Assembly: GCA_031256815.1 (NCBI GenBank)
Contig: JAIRPU010000107.1
Location: 1 to 20,480 of the forward strand
DNA length: 20,480 nucleotides
Reading direction: 5' to 3'
Source: Spirochaetaceae bacterium
Lineage (GTDB): Bacteria > Spirochaetota > Spirochaetia > Treponematales > Breznakiellaceae
Shown: in pieces, positions 6,470 through 14,139 of the stretch
Layout: each line of letters begins with the position of its first letter
Position numbering within the stretch: the first letter of the stretch is position 1
The notes under the pieces: model-generated
The model's input: the letters and a program-made list of their open reading frames with translations, nothing else
The model's database searches: none
Told to the model about the DNA's origin: nothing
Translations under genes and position numbers: made by a program

Positions 6470-7966
6470 GTGCGTATCGAAATGAAGGGGATTTGCAAAT
6501 CATTTTCAGGCGTTCCGGTGTTAAAGGACGCTTGTTTTTCTATATCCGGCGGTGAAGTCCATGCCCTTATGGGAGAAAACGGCGCTGGTAAATCCACTTT
6601 GATGAAGGTACTAACAGGGGTTCATAAACGCGATGCGGGCGAAATTCTGATTGACGGCTCGCCTGTAAATTTTTTACGCCCCAAAGAAGCCGAAGCGGCA
6701 GGTATTTCTTTTATATATCAGGAACTCAATACAATGAACGACCTTAGTGTCGAAGAAAATATGTTTATGGGCAGGGAAATACTTAAACCGCCATTCGGTT
6801 TTGGCATAACGGATAAAAAGGCAATGGCGGCAAAAGCAAAAGAAACAATGGCTCAGCTTGGAGTCGCAATAGACCCAAATACGCCAATGCGTTTTCTTTC
6901 AGTTGGGCAGCAACAGATGGTCGAAATAGCAAAATCACTTTTAGCCGACTGTAAAGCGCTAATTATGGATGAACCGACTGCGGCGCTTTCGCCGGCAGAA
7001 ACCCGTACGCTTTTCAAAGTAATAGAACGTTTAAAAGCAAATGGCGTTTCAATAATCTATATATCGCACCGAATGGAAGAGATTTTTGAGATTTGCGACC
7101 GGATAACGGTTATGCGCGATGGTCAATATATAGATACCAAAAAGATTAGCGAAACAAGCATGGCAGACGTTGTGCGCATGATGATTGGGCGTGATATCGA
7201 TGTTCGCTTTCCGGGCCGCAGCGCGAAGGCGGGCGCTGCATTACTCGAAGTAAAAGGCTTAAGCAAAAAAGGTTTTTTTGAAGATATAAGTTTTTCGCTG
7301 TGTGCAGGAGAAGTCCTGGGTGTTGCAGGACTTATGGGCGCAGGCCGAACCGAAATTATGCATGCGTTGTTTGGTTCCGCGCCGGCGGATTCAGGTTCAA
7401 TTTTTATTAATGGCAGGCAGGTTTCCATACGCACTCCTGAAGATGGAATAAAAAACGGCATTGCGTTTATTACCGAAGACAGAAAACTCGAAGGGCTTAT
7501 ACTTGACTACGCAATAGATGCGAATATCGCGCTTAACAATTTAGACAGAATTTCTAATCATGGCGTTATTAACACGGCAAAAGAGAAGGTTCTGGTTACG
7601 GAAGCTATCCGCAGGCTTCTTGTTAAATGTTCATCGGCAAAGCAAAAAACCGGCGAGCTTTCCGGCGGGAATCAGCAAAAAGTTGTACTGGCAAAGTGGA
7701 TTTGCGGGAATCCCCGCATACTAATTTTAGATGAACCTACCAGAGGCGTTGATGTGGGCGCAAAAAAAGAAATTTATATGATTATAAACCAGCTTGCGGA
7801 GCAGGGCATAGGTTCTATTTTTATTTCGTCTGAACTGCCCGAAGTGCTTGGAATGAGTGACCGTATTATGGCGATACACGAAGGGCGTATTGGAGGTTTT
7901 ATTGCCGGTAAAGAGGCAACTCAGGAAAACGTAATGACACTTTGTACGGGGGCGGCAAATGATTAA
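6470..7966 (+). CDS. rbsA: Ribose-type sugar ABC transporter ATP-binding protein (RbsA family, two ATPase domains)
   Basis: The protein carries two ABC domains in tandem, as in RbsA, MglA and XylG. Domain 1 has Walker A GENGAGKST (35-43), a signature LSVGQQQ and Walker B IMDEPTAAL. Domain 2 has a degenerate P-loop region (GLMGAGRTE), the family ITEDRK motif, signature LSGGNQQ (397-403) and LDEPTRGVDVGAK. It energises sugar uptake at the inner membrane. I chose GTG 6470, giving 498 residues, the usual length, with GGGA at 6456-6459 in front; ATG 6482 is an alternative. The frame stays open further upstream but runs through the hairpin cluster, which is not coding. It overlaps the permease gene by 8 bases. 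The first gene of the importer operon. Confidence 0.92.
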   Translation: MRIEMKGICKSFSGVPVLKDACFSISGGEVHALMGENGAGKSTLMKVLTGVHKRDAGEILIDGSPVNFLRPKEAEAAGISFIYQELNTMNDLSVEENMFMGREILKPPFGFGITDKKAMAAKAKETMAQLGVAIDPNTPMRFLSVGQQQMVEIAKSLLADCKALIMDEPTAALSPAETRTLFKVIERLKANGVSIIYISHRMEEIFEICDRITVMRDGQYIDTKKISETSMADVVRMMIGRDIDVRFPGRSAKAGAALLEVKGLSKKGFFEDISFSLCAGEVLGVAGLMGAGRTEIMHALFGSAPADSGSIFINGRQVSIRTPEDGIKNGIAFITEDRKLEGLILDYAIDANIALNNLDRISNHGVINTAKEKVLVTEAIRRLLVKCSSAKQKTGELSGGNQQKVVLAKWICGNPRILILDEPTRGVDVGAKKEIYMIINQLAEQGIGSIFISSELPEVLGMSDRIMAIHEGRIGGFIAGKEATQENVMTLCTGAAND

Positions 7967-8921
7967 GGCAGAGGCAGGCGGAATGTTGGTATGGAATAAG
8001 GTTCAGCGGTTTTTACGGACCCATGGATCGTTAATAGCGCTTGTATTACTGGCGCTTATAATCGGTATTGCGCGGAAGGAATTTCGTACGGTTGATAATC
8101 TGCTTACCGTTTTAAGGCAGGCGTCTATAAACGGCCTTATCGCGTTTGGCATGACCTGCGTTATTCTTACCGGAGGCATTGATATTTCTGTGGGCGCAAT
8201 GCTTGGTCTTTCTGCAATGCTTGGCGCGGGGTTTTTAAAAGGCGGAATGCCGGAATTTGCCGCTATTCCGTTGATGCTGTTTCTTGGCGCGGGTTTTGGG
8301 GTGGTAAACGGAGCGCTGGTTACGCTTGGACGTTTACAGCCTTTTATAGCAACGTTAATAACGATGAGCGTTTATCGGGGTTTTTGTCTGGTATATGGCG
8401 GCGGCTATCCTGTTTCCGGTTTGGGAGAGCATAAGTTTCTTGCTCAGGTGGGCTCCGGTTATATTTTAAAAGTGCCGGTTCCAGTGTGGATTTTAGCCGC
8501 CGTATTTGGCGTGTTCTTTTTTATTCTGCACAAGACGGTTTTAGGCCGCCGTATTTACGCGGTGGGCAGCAACGCTGCTGCCGCGCGGCTTGCCGGAGTG
8601 AATATATGGCGGGCAAAGTTGTTTGTTTACGGCGCCGCCGGTCTTATGTCGGCGCTGGCGGGTCTTATTTTGCTTTCGCGGCTTGGCTCTGCGCAGCCTA
8701 CGCTAGGCGCCGGTTACGAAATCGACGCTATTGCGGCAACAGCGCTTGGCGGCACATCCATGTCGGGCGGGCGCGGCAAAATCGCCGGCACTGTTACCGG
8801 TGTTTTAATCATCGCTATTTTGAGCAACGGATTAAACATTATTGGAGTCTCTTCGTATTATCAGAATGTAATAAAAGGATTTGTAATTTTACTTGCGGTT
8901 ATTAGCGACCGCGGCAGATAA
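7959..8921 (+). CDS. rbsC: Ribose-type sugar ABC transporter permease (RbsC family)
   Basis: The 320-residue, highly hydrophobic protein has the conserved segments of RbsC-type permeases: GMTCVILTGGIDISVGA (about residues 68-84), IATLITMSVYRG, the GRRIYAVGSNAAAARLAGV cytoplasmic loop (about 195-215) and ALGGTSMSGGRG near the C-terminus. It forms the membrane channel of the importer together with the ATPase. Its ATG lies within the last 8 bases of rbsA (ATGATTAA), so translation is coupled; Met at 7983 is an alternative start. Two hairpins follow it before the binding-protein gene. Confidence 0.92.
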   Translation: MIKAEAGGMLVWNKVQRFLRTHGSLIALVLLALIIGIARKEFRTVDNLLTVLRQASINGLIAFGMTCVILTGGIDISVGAMLGLSAMLGAGFLKGGMPEFAAIPLMLFLGAGFGVVNGALVTLGRLQPFIATLITMSVYRGFCLVYGGGYPVSGLGEHKFLAQVGSGYILKVPVPVWILAAVFGVFFFILHKTVLGRRIYAVGSNAAAARLAGVNIWRAKLFVYGAAGLMSALAGLILLSRLGSAQPTLGAGYEIDAIAATALGGTSMSGGRGKIAGTVTGVLIIAILSNGLNIIGVSSYYQNVIKGFVILLAVISDRGR

Positions 8922-8948
8922 TCGTTTGTTAATGCCGAAAGGCTTAAT

Positions 8949-8988
8949 AACGCTTGTAAAGCGTTTTATAACATGGCGCTGCAGCGCC
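8949..8988 (+). promoter_or_regulatory. Two intergenic hairpins between permease and binding-protein genes
   Basis: AACGCTT-GTA-AAGCGTT (8949-8965) is followed by the perfect 14-base palindrome GGCGCTGCAGCGCC (8975-8988). Hairpins in this position are known in other binding-protein transporter operons to protect or process mRNA so that the binding protein is made in excess; that role here is inferred. The first is followed by only a few T, so partial termination is also possible. Confidence 0.6.
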
Positions 8989-9009
8989 TAAAAATTAATG
9001 GGGGATGGT

Positions 9010-9909
9010 ATGAAACCATTTCAAAAGATTCTGTTTTGTCTGTCAGGCGCATTGCTGGCCTCGTGTTCGGGCGGCGTAAAAACTGACGCCGGATTTTCAC
9101 TTTCTACGCTGAACAATCCGTTTTTCGCGTCCATGAAGGACGGAGCCGAAGCCAAGGCAAAGGAAATTGGCATTACGATAAGCGCTACCGATGCCAATGA
9201 CGAACCTGCCACGCAGAGCAAAAACATCGAAGACCTGCTCAGCAAAGGCGTAAAGGTAATTATCGTTAATCCGGCGGATTCGGCGGCTGTTGCTCCGGCG
9301 GTTCGTGAAGCAAAGGGCAAGGGTGTAAAAGTAATTGCCGTTGACCGCAAAGTTGACGGCGCCGAAGTGGATGTGTTTATCGGTACGGATAACGTTGCCG
9401 CAAGCCGGAGCGCGGGCGAAGCGTTTGTCGCGGCTATGCAGGCAAGCGGGAAGACGCCGGTACTTGCCGTGCTTGAGGGCGTTCCGGGTTCATCGAGCAA
9501 CATTGAACGTATGCAGGGGTATCAGCAGGTGTTTGAAACGGCAGGTATCGTTCCTGTGGTAATTCAAACGGCGAATTACAATCGCGACCAGGGACTCTCT
9601 GTTACAGAAAACATTCTACGCGGAAATCCGGAAATAAACGCGATTATCGCCATGAATGACGAAATGGCGCTTGGCGCGATTGCCGCGGTAAAATCCGCTG
9701 GAAAAATACCGGGCGTAGACATAGTGGTAGCTGGGTTTGATGCAACTGACGATGCCAAAACTGCCGTTGCAAATGGCGAAATGCTCTATACCATACAGCA
9801 GAAGCCTGCTCTAATGGGCGAAACCGCCGTAGACGCGGCACAAAAACTCATAGGCGGGCAGAGCGTTCCGGCTGTTATTTCTGTTGAAGTTGATGTTATA
9901 AAAAAATAA
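9010..9909 (+). CDS. rbsB: Ribose-binding lipoprotein (RbsB-like substrate-binding protein)
   Basis: The 299-residue protein starts with a lipoprotein signal (LLASC, Cys19). The remainder follows E. coli ribose-binding protein closely, and its ribose contacts are conserved: NNPFF at 35-39 (Asn36, Phe38, Phe39), the Asp-Arg pair in AVDRK, Arg in NIERMQG, an aromatic Tyr in ANYNRDQG where E. coli has Phe, Asn in NDEMALG, Asp in GFDAT and Gln in TIQQKP. D-ribose is therefore the most likely ligand. It would be anchored to a membrane and deliver sugar to the permease. I chose ATG 9010 because a GGGGA sequence precedes it and the signal peptide then starts cleanly; ATG 8998 lacks a ribosome site. 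The 88-base gap after rbsC holds two hairpins. Confidence 0.92.
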   Translation: MKPFQKILFCLSGALLASCSGGVKTDAGFSLSTLNNPFFASMKDGAEAKAKEIGITISATDANDEPATQSKNIEDLLSKGVKVIIVNPADSAAVAPAVREAKGKGVKVIAVDRKVDGAEVDVFIGTDNVAASRSAGEAFVAAMQASGKTPVLAVLEGVPGSSSNIERMQGYQQVFETAGIVPVVIQTANYNRDQGLSVTENILRGNPEINAIIAMNDEMALGAIAAVKSAGKIPGVDIVVAGFDATDDAKTAVANGEMLYTIQQKPALMGETAVDAAQKLIGGQSVPAVISVEVDVIKK

Positions 9910-9915
9910 TTTTAG

Positions 9916-9955
9916 CCTGGGTGAACGGCGCTTTCGCGTTGTTCACCCGGTTTTT
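9916..9955 (+). terminator. Rho-independent terminator after rbsB
   Basis: GGGTGAAC (9919-9926) pairs with GTTCACCC (9941-9948), extended outside by CC/GG and inside by GCG-CTTT-CGC. Five T (9951-9955) follow directly. It separates rbsB from the mutarotase gene, which begins 12 bases later, so that gene would be expressed by read-through or from its own promoter. Confidence 0.85.
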
Positions 9956-9966
9956 GCGGAGAAAAT

Positions 9967-10395
9967 ATGTTAAGAAATATACCTTCAATTATTAGTCCTG
10001 AATTGATGAAGATTCTTATGGAAATGGGTCATAACGATTATATTGTGCTTGCGGATGCGAATTATCCTTCTGCGTCCGGCGCTCAGCGCGCGGTCCGGCT
10101 GGAAGGCGTTGCGGTGGATGCGCTGCTGGATGCGGTTTTGCAATTTTTCCCGCTTGATAATTTTACGCCTAATCCTGTGGTATTGATGAAGCCGCGCAAT
10201 GAAGAACCCGAACCGGAAATCTGGTCAAGTTTTGATCGTATTTTAAAGGAGCGTGATTTTTGCAAGGCGTATAAGAGCTTTCATCTTATTGAACGTTTTG
10301 ATTTTTATGAATACGCAAAAAAAGCCTACGCGATTGTTCAAACCGCTACAACGGCGCGTTACGCGAATATTGCCCTGCAAAAAGGGGTTATTTAA
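9967..10395 (+). CDS. fucU: FucU/RbsD-family sugar mutarotase (fucose mutarotase type)
   Basis: The 142-residue protein aligns along its whole length with E. coli FucU (140 residues): it opens with ISPELMKILMEMGHND, where His22 is the conserved active-site histidine, has FYEYAKKAYAIV in the middle and ends with the family motif YANIALQKGV. FucU and RbsD enzymes convert sugars between anomers or between pyranose and furanose forms; FucU acts on L-fucose and also on D-ribose. Because the neighbouring importer looks ribose-specific, the likely substrate here is ribose, although the sequence is of FucU type. The start has GGAGA at 9958-9962. A terminator lies immediately upstream. No ribokinase is in the window. 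Confidence 0.9.
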   Translation: MLRNIPSIISPELMKILMEMGHNDYIVLADANYPSASGAQRAVRLEGVAVDALLDAVLQFFPLDNFTPNPVVLMKPRNEEPEPEIWSSFDRILKERDFCKAYKSFHLIERFDFYEYAKKAYAIVQTATTARYANIALQKGVI

Positions 10396-10408
10396 TCGTA
10401 TATTTAAC

Positions 10409-10426
10409 AGATATTTAAACATATCT
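10409..10426 (+). terminator. Weak AT-rich stem-loop after fucU
   Basis: AGATAT (10409-10414) pairs with ATATCT (10421-10426). The stem is short and AT-only apart from one pair, with AT-rich sequence after it. It is the only candidate 3' structure for the ribose region, and it is weak. Confidence 0.2.
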
Positions 10427-10472
10427 AATTATAATTAATAACTCCGCTTATTATTATATTACACCGGTGCGG

Positions 10473-10501
10473 TTGACAGCGCCCCCTGTCTGCGTTATTC
10501 T
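10473..10501 (+). promoter_or_regulatory. Candidate promoter for aroB and downstream genes
   Basis: A consensus -35 TTGACA (10473-10478) is followed after 17 bases by TATTCT (10496-10501). A small inverted repeat GACAG/CTGTC (10475-10479 and 10486-10490) overlaps the -35 box and spacer, and could be an operator. The leader to the aroB start would be about 195 bases. Confidence 0.45.
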
Positions 10502-10701
10502 GCAAAATATAAACGTACATCGGTTTAGAGCCTGTTTCGGCGGCCTGTTTCCAGTTGTTCGCGCTATTTTCATTATGCTGCAACGGCAGGGGGGATGTTT
10601 TTTTATCCTGACCGGCTGCTGGAACCCTTTTGCGTTTTTTCTGCCATCGCTTACCGGTTAAAACTGTTAAGCGTCCGTCCGGCGTTGGTTCATGGTTAAA
10701 A

Positions 10702-11742
10702 ATGTTAAATATTCAAGAATCGCTGCCCGGTTTTAACGAGCTTTTGTCGCGTTTTTCCGTTAAGCCGGAGCAAACGCTGTTTGTTGCGGACAAAAATACG
10801 CTTGGCTTTGCAAAGCGTATTTGCAGAGATGCCAACGCGATGTTTTGTGTATTAAACGCCGGAGAAACGGCAAAAAACTGGCAGTCTGTAAGAAAGGTGC
10901 TGCAGAGGGCGCATAAGGGCGGGCTGGGGCGCGATGCGCTTTTTATAGGCGTTGGCGGCGGGGTTATTACAGATTTAACCGGTTTTGCCGCTTCAATTTA
11001 TATGCGCGGCGTTGGTTTGTGTTTTGTTTCAACGTCTCTGTTAGGCATGACGGATGCCGCAATAGGTGGCAAGACGGGGTTTGATCTTTTTCAGATTAAA
11101 AATCTTGCAGGCAGTTTTTATCCTGCGGCGCAGGTTTATATTTGTATGGAAACTCTGGCAACGCTTCCCGCAAAAGAACGCAAATCAGGTTTTGGAGAAA
11201 TTATTAAATCGGCAATGCTTGATTCTAAAACAGCGCAGGCGGAAAGTTTTGCGCAGATTAAAAGCGCTGTTTTAGAGGATAACAAAACGGCGCTTTGTTC
11301 ACTTATCAAGATGGCGATTAGGGTAAAAAACGAAATAGTAGAGGAAGACCCTTTTGAAAGAGGCGGCCGGCGCGCGCTGCTCAATTTGGGGCATACTTTT
11401 GCGCACGCGCTTGAATCATCGCTTGGGTTTGGCATGGTAACTCATGGCGAGGCTGTGGCATGGGGTATTGCCTGCGCGGCGCGGCTTGGCTTAAAGCTTG
11501 GAATAACCACAGAGCGCCGTATGTGTTCAATTATTGAATTGCTAAATCAAACCGGATACGAAACCGGCGTTCCCTATCCTGGCTTAAAAAACAGCGCGAT
11601 GTTTTGCGCCGCGCTTAAAAGCGACAAAAAAAAATCTTCTAACGGGCTGTGCTTTGTAATTCCAGAAGAATGTGGAGCGCGGCTTGTCAGGGTCGAATTA
11701 AAAGATATAAAGCTTGTTTATCAAAGCGCTGGAATAGAGTGA
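10702..11742 (+). CDS. aroB: 3-dehydroquinate synthase
   Basis: AroB converts DAHP to 3-dehydroquinate, the second step of the shikimate pathway, using NAD and a metal ion in the cytoplasm. The protein has GGGVITDLTGFAASIYMRG (Gly85 onwards, NAD-binding), SLLGMTDAAIGGKTG with Lys124, the KNLAGSFYPA segment and the metal-binding NLGHTFAHALE (His231 and His235). I chose ATG 10702, giving 346 residues, close to the family norm; the frame extends upstream to 10630 but the added residues look like intergenic sequence. The ribosome site is weak. Motifs fit true AroB, though related sugar-phosphate cyclases share some of them. Confidence 0.92.
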   Translation: MLNIQESLPGFNELLSRFSVKPEQTLFVADKNTLGFAKRICRDANAMFCVLNAGETAKNWQSVRKVLQRAHKGGLGRDALFIGVGGGVITDLTGFAASIYMRGVGLCFVSTSLLGMTDAAIGGKTGFDLFQIKNLAGSFYPAAQVYICMETLATLPAKERKSGFGEIIKSAMLDSKTAQAESFAQIKSAVLEDNKTALCSLIKMAIRVKNEIVEEDPFERGGRRALLNLGHTFAHALESSLGFGMVTHGEAVAWGIACAARLGLKLGITTERRMCSIIELLNQTGYETGVPYPGLKNSAMFCAALKSDKKKSSNGLCFVIPEECGARLVRVELKDIKLVYQSAGIE

Positions 11743-11959
11743 AGTTGAATACAGGTTTTTTTGGCGCATTTTTGCCGTCCTGTTATGCAAGGCTTTGCAA
11801 AAGCGCTTTTCCATGCTGTGTAAAACGCGGCGTTCTGTCCGGCTTTTTTTGTACTGCTTTGCTGGTAGCGGGGGGATGATGAAGGATAACGGGCGGCAAA
11901 AACCGCGCTTTCCGCTCCAATTTTTTGCGGCGCTTGCCGGCGCAAAAAGCCGCATCCTT

Positions 11960-11984
11960 CCCCGCCGCGCTTCGCGCGGCGGGG
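11960..11984. repeat. GC-rich inverted repeat, 11-bp arms, 3-base centre
   Basis: CCCCGCCGCGC (11960-11970) and GCGCGGCGGGG (11974-11984) flank TTC. The design (11-12 bp GC arms, pyrimidine trinucleotide centre, shared GCCGCGC/GCGCGGC inner arms) matches the hairpin at 6289-6315, which suggests a dispersed family. Confidence 0.85.
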
Positions 11985-11992
11985 GCTTGTTT

Positions 11993-12044
11993 CCATGCCT
12001 GTTTTCAGGCTTGTTTTCAGACCGGGGTTTGTTTTCAGACCGGG
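11993..12044. repeat. 18-bp tandem repeat, about 2.7 copies
   Basis: TTGTTTTCAGACCGGG occurs exactly at 12011-12026 and 12029-12044, an 18-base period, and a diverged unit containing TGTTTTCAGG precedes it. The period is a multiple of three, so a frame through it stays open, but I judge it non-coding because the gene that follows has a good signal peptide starting at 12080. Confidence 0.8.
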
Positions 12045-12079
12045 CAGGGGCAGGCCATGTGCGGCGGCGTTCTGTTTTT

Positions 12080-13621
12080 ATGCCGGCAAAAAATTCCGCT
12101 TCAATCGCTTGCGCTTTTTTTTTAATTGCAATTCCGCTTTATTCACAGGAAGCAGAGTTTTACTACATAAAACAAATCGAAATTAGTCCACAGGGGCGTA
12201 CAACAAAGAGCGCTGTAGAACGCGCGGGCGGGTTTAAAACGGGGGAACAGTTCCAGAATAAAATTCTTTTGGAACAGTACATAGCGCAAAAAAAACAACG
12301 GCTTTTAAATCAGCGTGTTTTGGAAAGTGTAGAAATAACTTATACCCTGGACGAAAAAGATTCCGAAGGCAGGCAGGGCGTTATTCTTTTTGTAGAAACA
12401 CGCGATACCCGCAATTTTATTATTCTGCCGGAGCCAAAGTACAGCTCCAATTCAGGCTTTGAACCGGCTTTAAAAATTCGTGACTATAATTTTTTTGGCA
12501 CAATGATGCCGTTAAAAATTGATATTGGTTATACGCTTGACGAATTTCATATAAACGATGTTTCAAAGGGAATGTACTCTCTGACTGTAGAAATGGAATA
12601 TCCGTTCCGTGCGGCAGGGTTTGACTGGCTGTTTACAGATGTACTTGGCTTAAGTTTTGTTACCGGCGAGACTCTTTCATTCAGCAATTTTCCCGGAATT
12701 TCGGTTAAGATACCTGTTTCAAAGGCGTTTTTAAATTTGTCTTATACACATGGAATTCAGCTTGGCGAAGAGTACTATTCTTTTGAAAAGGCAAATCATA
12801 AAAATATTTTTGAGCCAATAGATTATATGTATTCGCTGCCGGAAGCCTGCTTGAATATACCTTTTGTTATTTACACGGAAGATGCGGTTTGGAGCAGTTC
12901 CGCAGGTTTAAAGGCAAATTACCGGCTTTCGGGGAACAGTCTTGAATGGCGAAACGGCCCTTCACTTTTGTTCAAAAACGGGCTTGGTGTTAACAATGTT
13001 GACTGGCGCGGAAATTTCCGTTCCGGCCGGCAAATTTTTGCCGCTGTCAATAATTCATATAATATTTATTTTAATGAATGGCAGAACAGTTTTGAGTTGA
13101 CTGCGGTATTGCATAAAACAATAACAAATTTTTTTGCGGCCTCCGCGCGGTTTCGCTATAAACACTGGTTTAACGATATTGGCAGCGGGCGCGATGAAGA
13201 CAGGCTGGAAGCCGGCAATATGCTGCGCGGTATTTTAGACCGCAGTCTTACGGCGAACGCGCTTGTTTCTTTCAATTTCGATTTTCCATTTCGCGTTCTG
13301 CGTTTTTTGCCCTCTGAATGGTTTGGAGCGCCAAAACTCCGTTATTTTAATTTTGAACTTCAGTTATCTCCTGTGCTGGATGTGGCGTTTGGCGAAGGAG
13401 AACGGTTAAACGAAGAAGGCCGTAAAATAAAAGAAATAAAATTTTCGGCGGAAGATGCCTTTGTTTCTGGCGGAATGGAGGCGTTGATTTTTCCGCTTGC
13501 CTTTCGCAGTTTGTTCCTGCGCGTAAGCGCCGCGTGGAATTTACGTGCGGCAGGGGAGGAAGGCGCGCTGCCTTCCGGTTCAAACCGCGAAATTTACATA
13601 GGGCTTGGGCATTTTTATTGA
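12080..13621 (+). CDS. BamA/TamA-like outer-membrane protein (short POTRA region plus beta-barrel)
   Basis: The 513-residue protein begins with an export signal (hydrophobic core about residues 9-20, cleavage likely after YSQ). About 90 residues follow that resemble one POTRA-like domain (IKQIEIS near its start, with strand-helix-helix-strand layout and a final VILFVETRD). The rest is alternating hydrophobic and aromatic strands typical of an outer-membrane barrel, starting at a GFEPALKIRDYNFFG-like motif and ending in IYIGLGHFY with a terminal aromatic residue. It is shorter than BamA (usually five POTRA domains), so it is a BamA-superfamily 'surface antigen' type protein of unknown substrate. 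I chose ATG 12080 for the signal peptide, although no clear ribosome site precedes it. A T9 run lies within the signal-peptide codons (12115-12123). It overlaps lspA by four bases. Confidence 0.78.
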   Translation: MPAKNSASIACAFFLIAIPLYSQEAEFYYIKQIEISPQGRTTKSAVERAGGFKTGEQFQNKILLEQYIAQKKQRLLNQRVLESVEITYTLDEKDSEGRQGVILFVETRDTRNFIILPEPKYSSNSGFEPALKIRDYNFFGTMMPLKIDIGYTLDEFHINDVSKGMYSLTVEMEYPFRAAGFDWLFTDVLGLSFVTGETLSFSNFPGISVKIPVSKAFLNLSYTHGIQLGEEYYSFEKANHKNIFEPIDYMYSLPEACLNIPFVIYTEDAVWSSSAGLKANYRLSGNSLEWRNGPSLLFKNGLGVNNVDWRGNFRSGRQIFAAVNNSYNIYFNEWQNSFELTAVLHKTITNFFAASARFRYKHWFNDIGSGRDEDRLEAGNMLRGILDRSLTANALVSFNFDFPFRVLRFLPSEWFGAPKLRYFNFELQLSPVLDVAFGEGERLNEEGRKIKEIKFSAEDAFVSGGMEALIFPLAFRSLFLRVSAAWNLRAAGEEGALPSGSNREIYIGLGHFY

Positions 13622-14139
13622 ATATAAACCTGTTTAATATTAAATCAAATTTAAAATCGCGCGCAAAATTTATTGTATTTGCCTTGCTTTTATGCGGCTC
13701 AAATATTTTGCTGGACAGAATAAGCAAAAATCTTGCGGTGCGGTTTTTGCAGGGGCAAAAACCGCTTGTGTTTTTCAATGATTTGCTTGTGCTTATATAT
13801 GCGGAAAATTCAGGCGCGTTTTTAAGTTTGGGGGCGTCATGGCCGCAGGCCTTGAAATTTGCCGTGCTGCTTGTTTTACCAATAATAATTTGTTTTGTGG
13901 TGCTGCTTTGGTTAATGTTTAAGGAAGAAAGGCTGTGGCGCGTTATTACAGGAAGCTGCATAATAGGCGGCGGCTTAAGCAATCTTACGGACAGGCTTGT
14001 AAATAATTTTTATGTAATTGATTTTATAAATTTGGGCATAGGAAAATTCAGAACCGGCATTCTTAATATAGCCGATATTTCCGTAACATTTGGCGTAATT
14101 GTTCTTTTGATTATGGAACGCAGGGTTAAATGCAAATGA
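13618..14139 (+). CDS. lspA: Lipoprotein signal peptidase (signal peptidase II)
   Basis: LspA cleaves the signal peptide of prolipoproteins after the cysteine is lipidated, within the inner membrane. The protein has four hydrophobic helices, the N-terminal LDRISK motif (Asp33), ENSGAF (Asn64), GGGLSNLTDR (Asp125) and the catalytic pair Asp135 in VIDFINLG and Asp153 in NIADIS, spaced 18 residues apart as in E. coli. No ATG gives the right length; I chose TTG 13618, which overlaps the upstream stop codon (TTGA) and gives 173 residues. An ATG at 13534 in the same frame would need an odd Arg-rich extension inside the upstream gene. The gene is coupled to the neighbouring genes on both sides. Confidence 0.88.
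   Translation: MNINLFNIKSNLKSRAKFIVFALLLCGSNILLDRISKNLAVRFLQGQKPLVFFNDLLVLIYAENSGAFLSLGASWPQALKFAVLLVLPIIICFVVLLWLMFKEERLWRVITGSCIIGGGLSNLTDRLVNNFYVIDFINLGIGKFRTGILNIADISVTFGVIVLLIMERRVKCK

Larger units (their letters stand above)
10396..10701 (+). other. 306-base intergenic region before aroB
   Basis: No gene is supported. The first 70 bases are AT-rich. A promoter candidate lies at 10473-10501. The rest holds a short partial duplication (GCCTGTTT at about 10530 and 10543) and a G6 and T7 run near 10585-10600. A frame continuous with aroB runs back to ATG 10630, but its translation looks non-coding. Confidence 0.6.
11743..12079. other. 337-base intergenic region with palindromes and a short tandem repeat
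   Basis: No gene is supported, although the downstream frame stays open back to 11795; its translation there is rich in Arg, Phe and Gly and shows repeat artefacts. The region holds the palindrome AAAAGCGCTTTT (11799-11810), a GC hairpin at 11960-11984 and an 18-base tandem repeat at about 11993-12044. A T7 run lies near 11845-11851. Confidence 0.6.

Noticed and set aside
11795..12079. Extension of the BamA-like frame to 11795
   Set aside because: It runs through palindromes and the tandem repeat and would bury the signal peptide 95 residues inside the protein.
13347..13982. Long minus-strand frame opposite the BamA-like and lspA genes
   Set aside because: Both plus-strand genes have clear family motifs here; the antisense translation has none.
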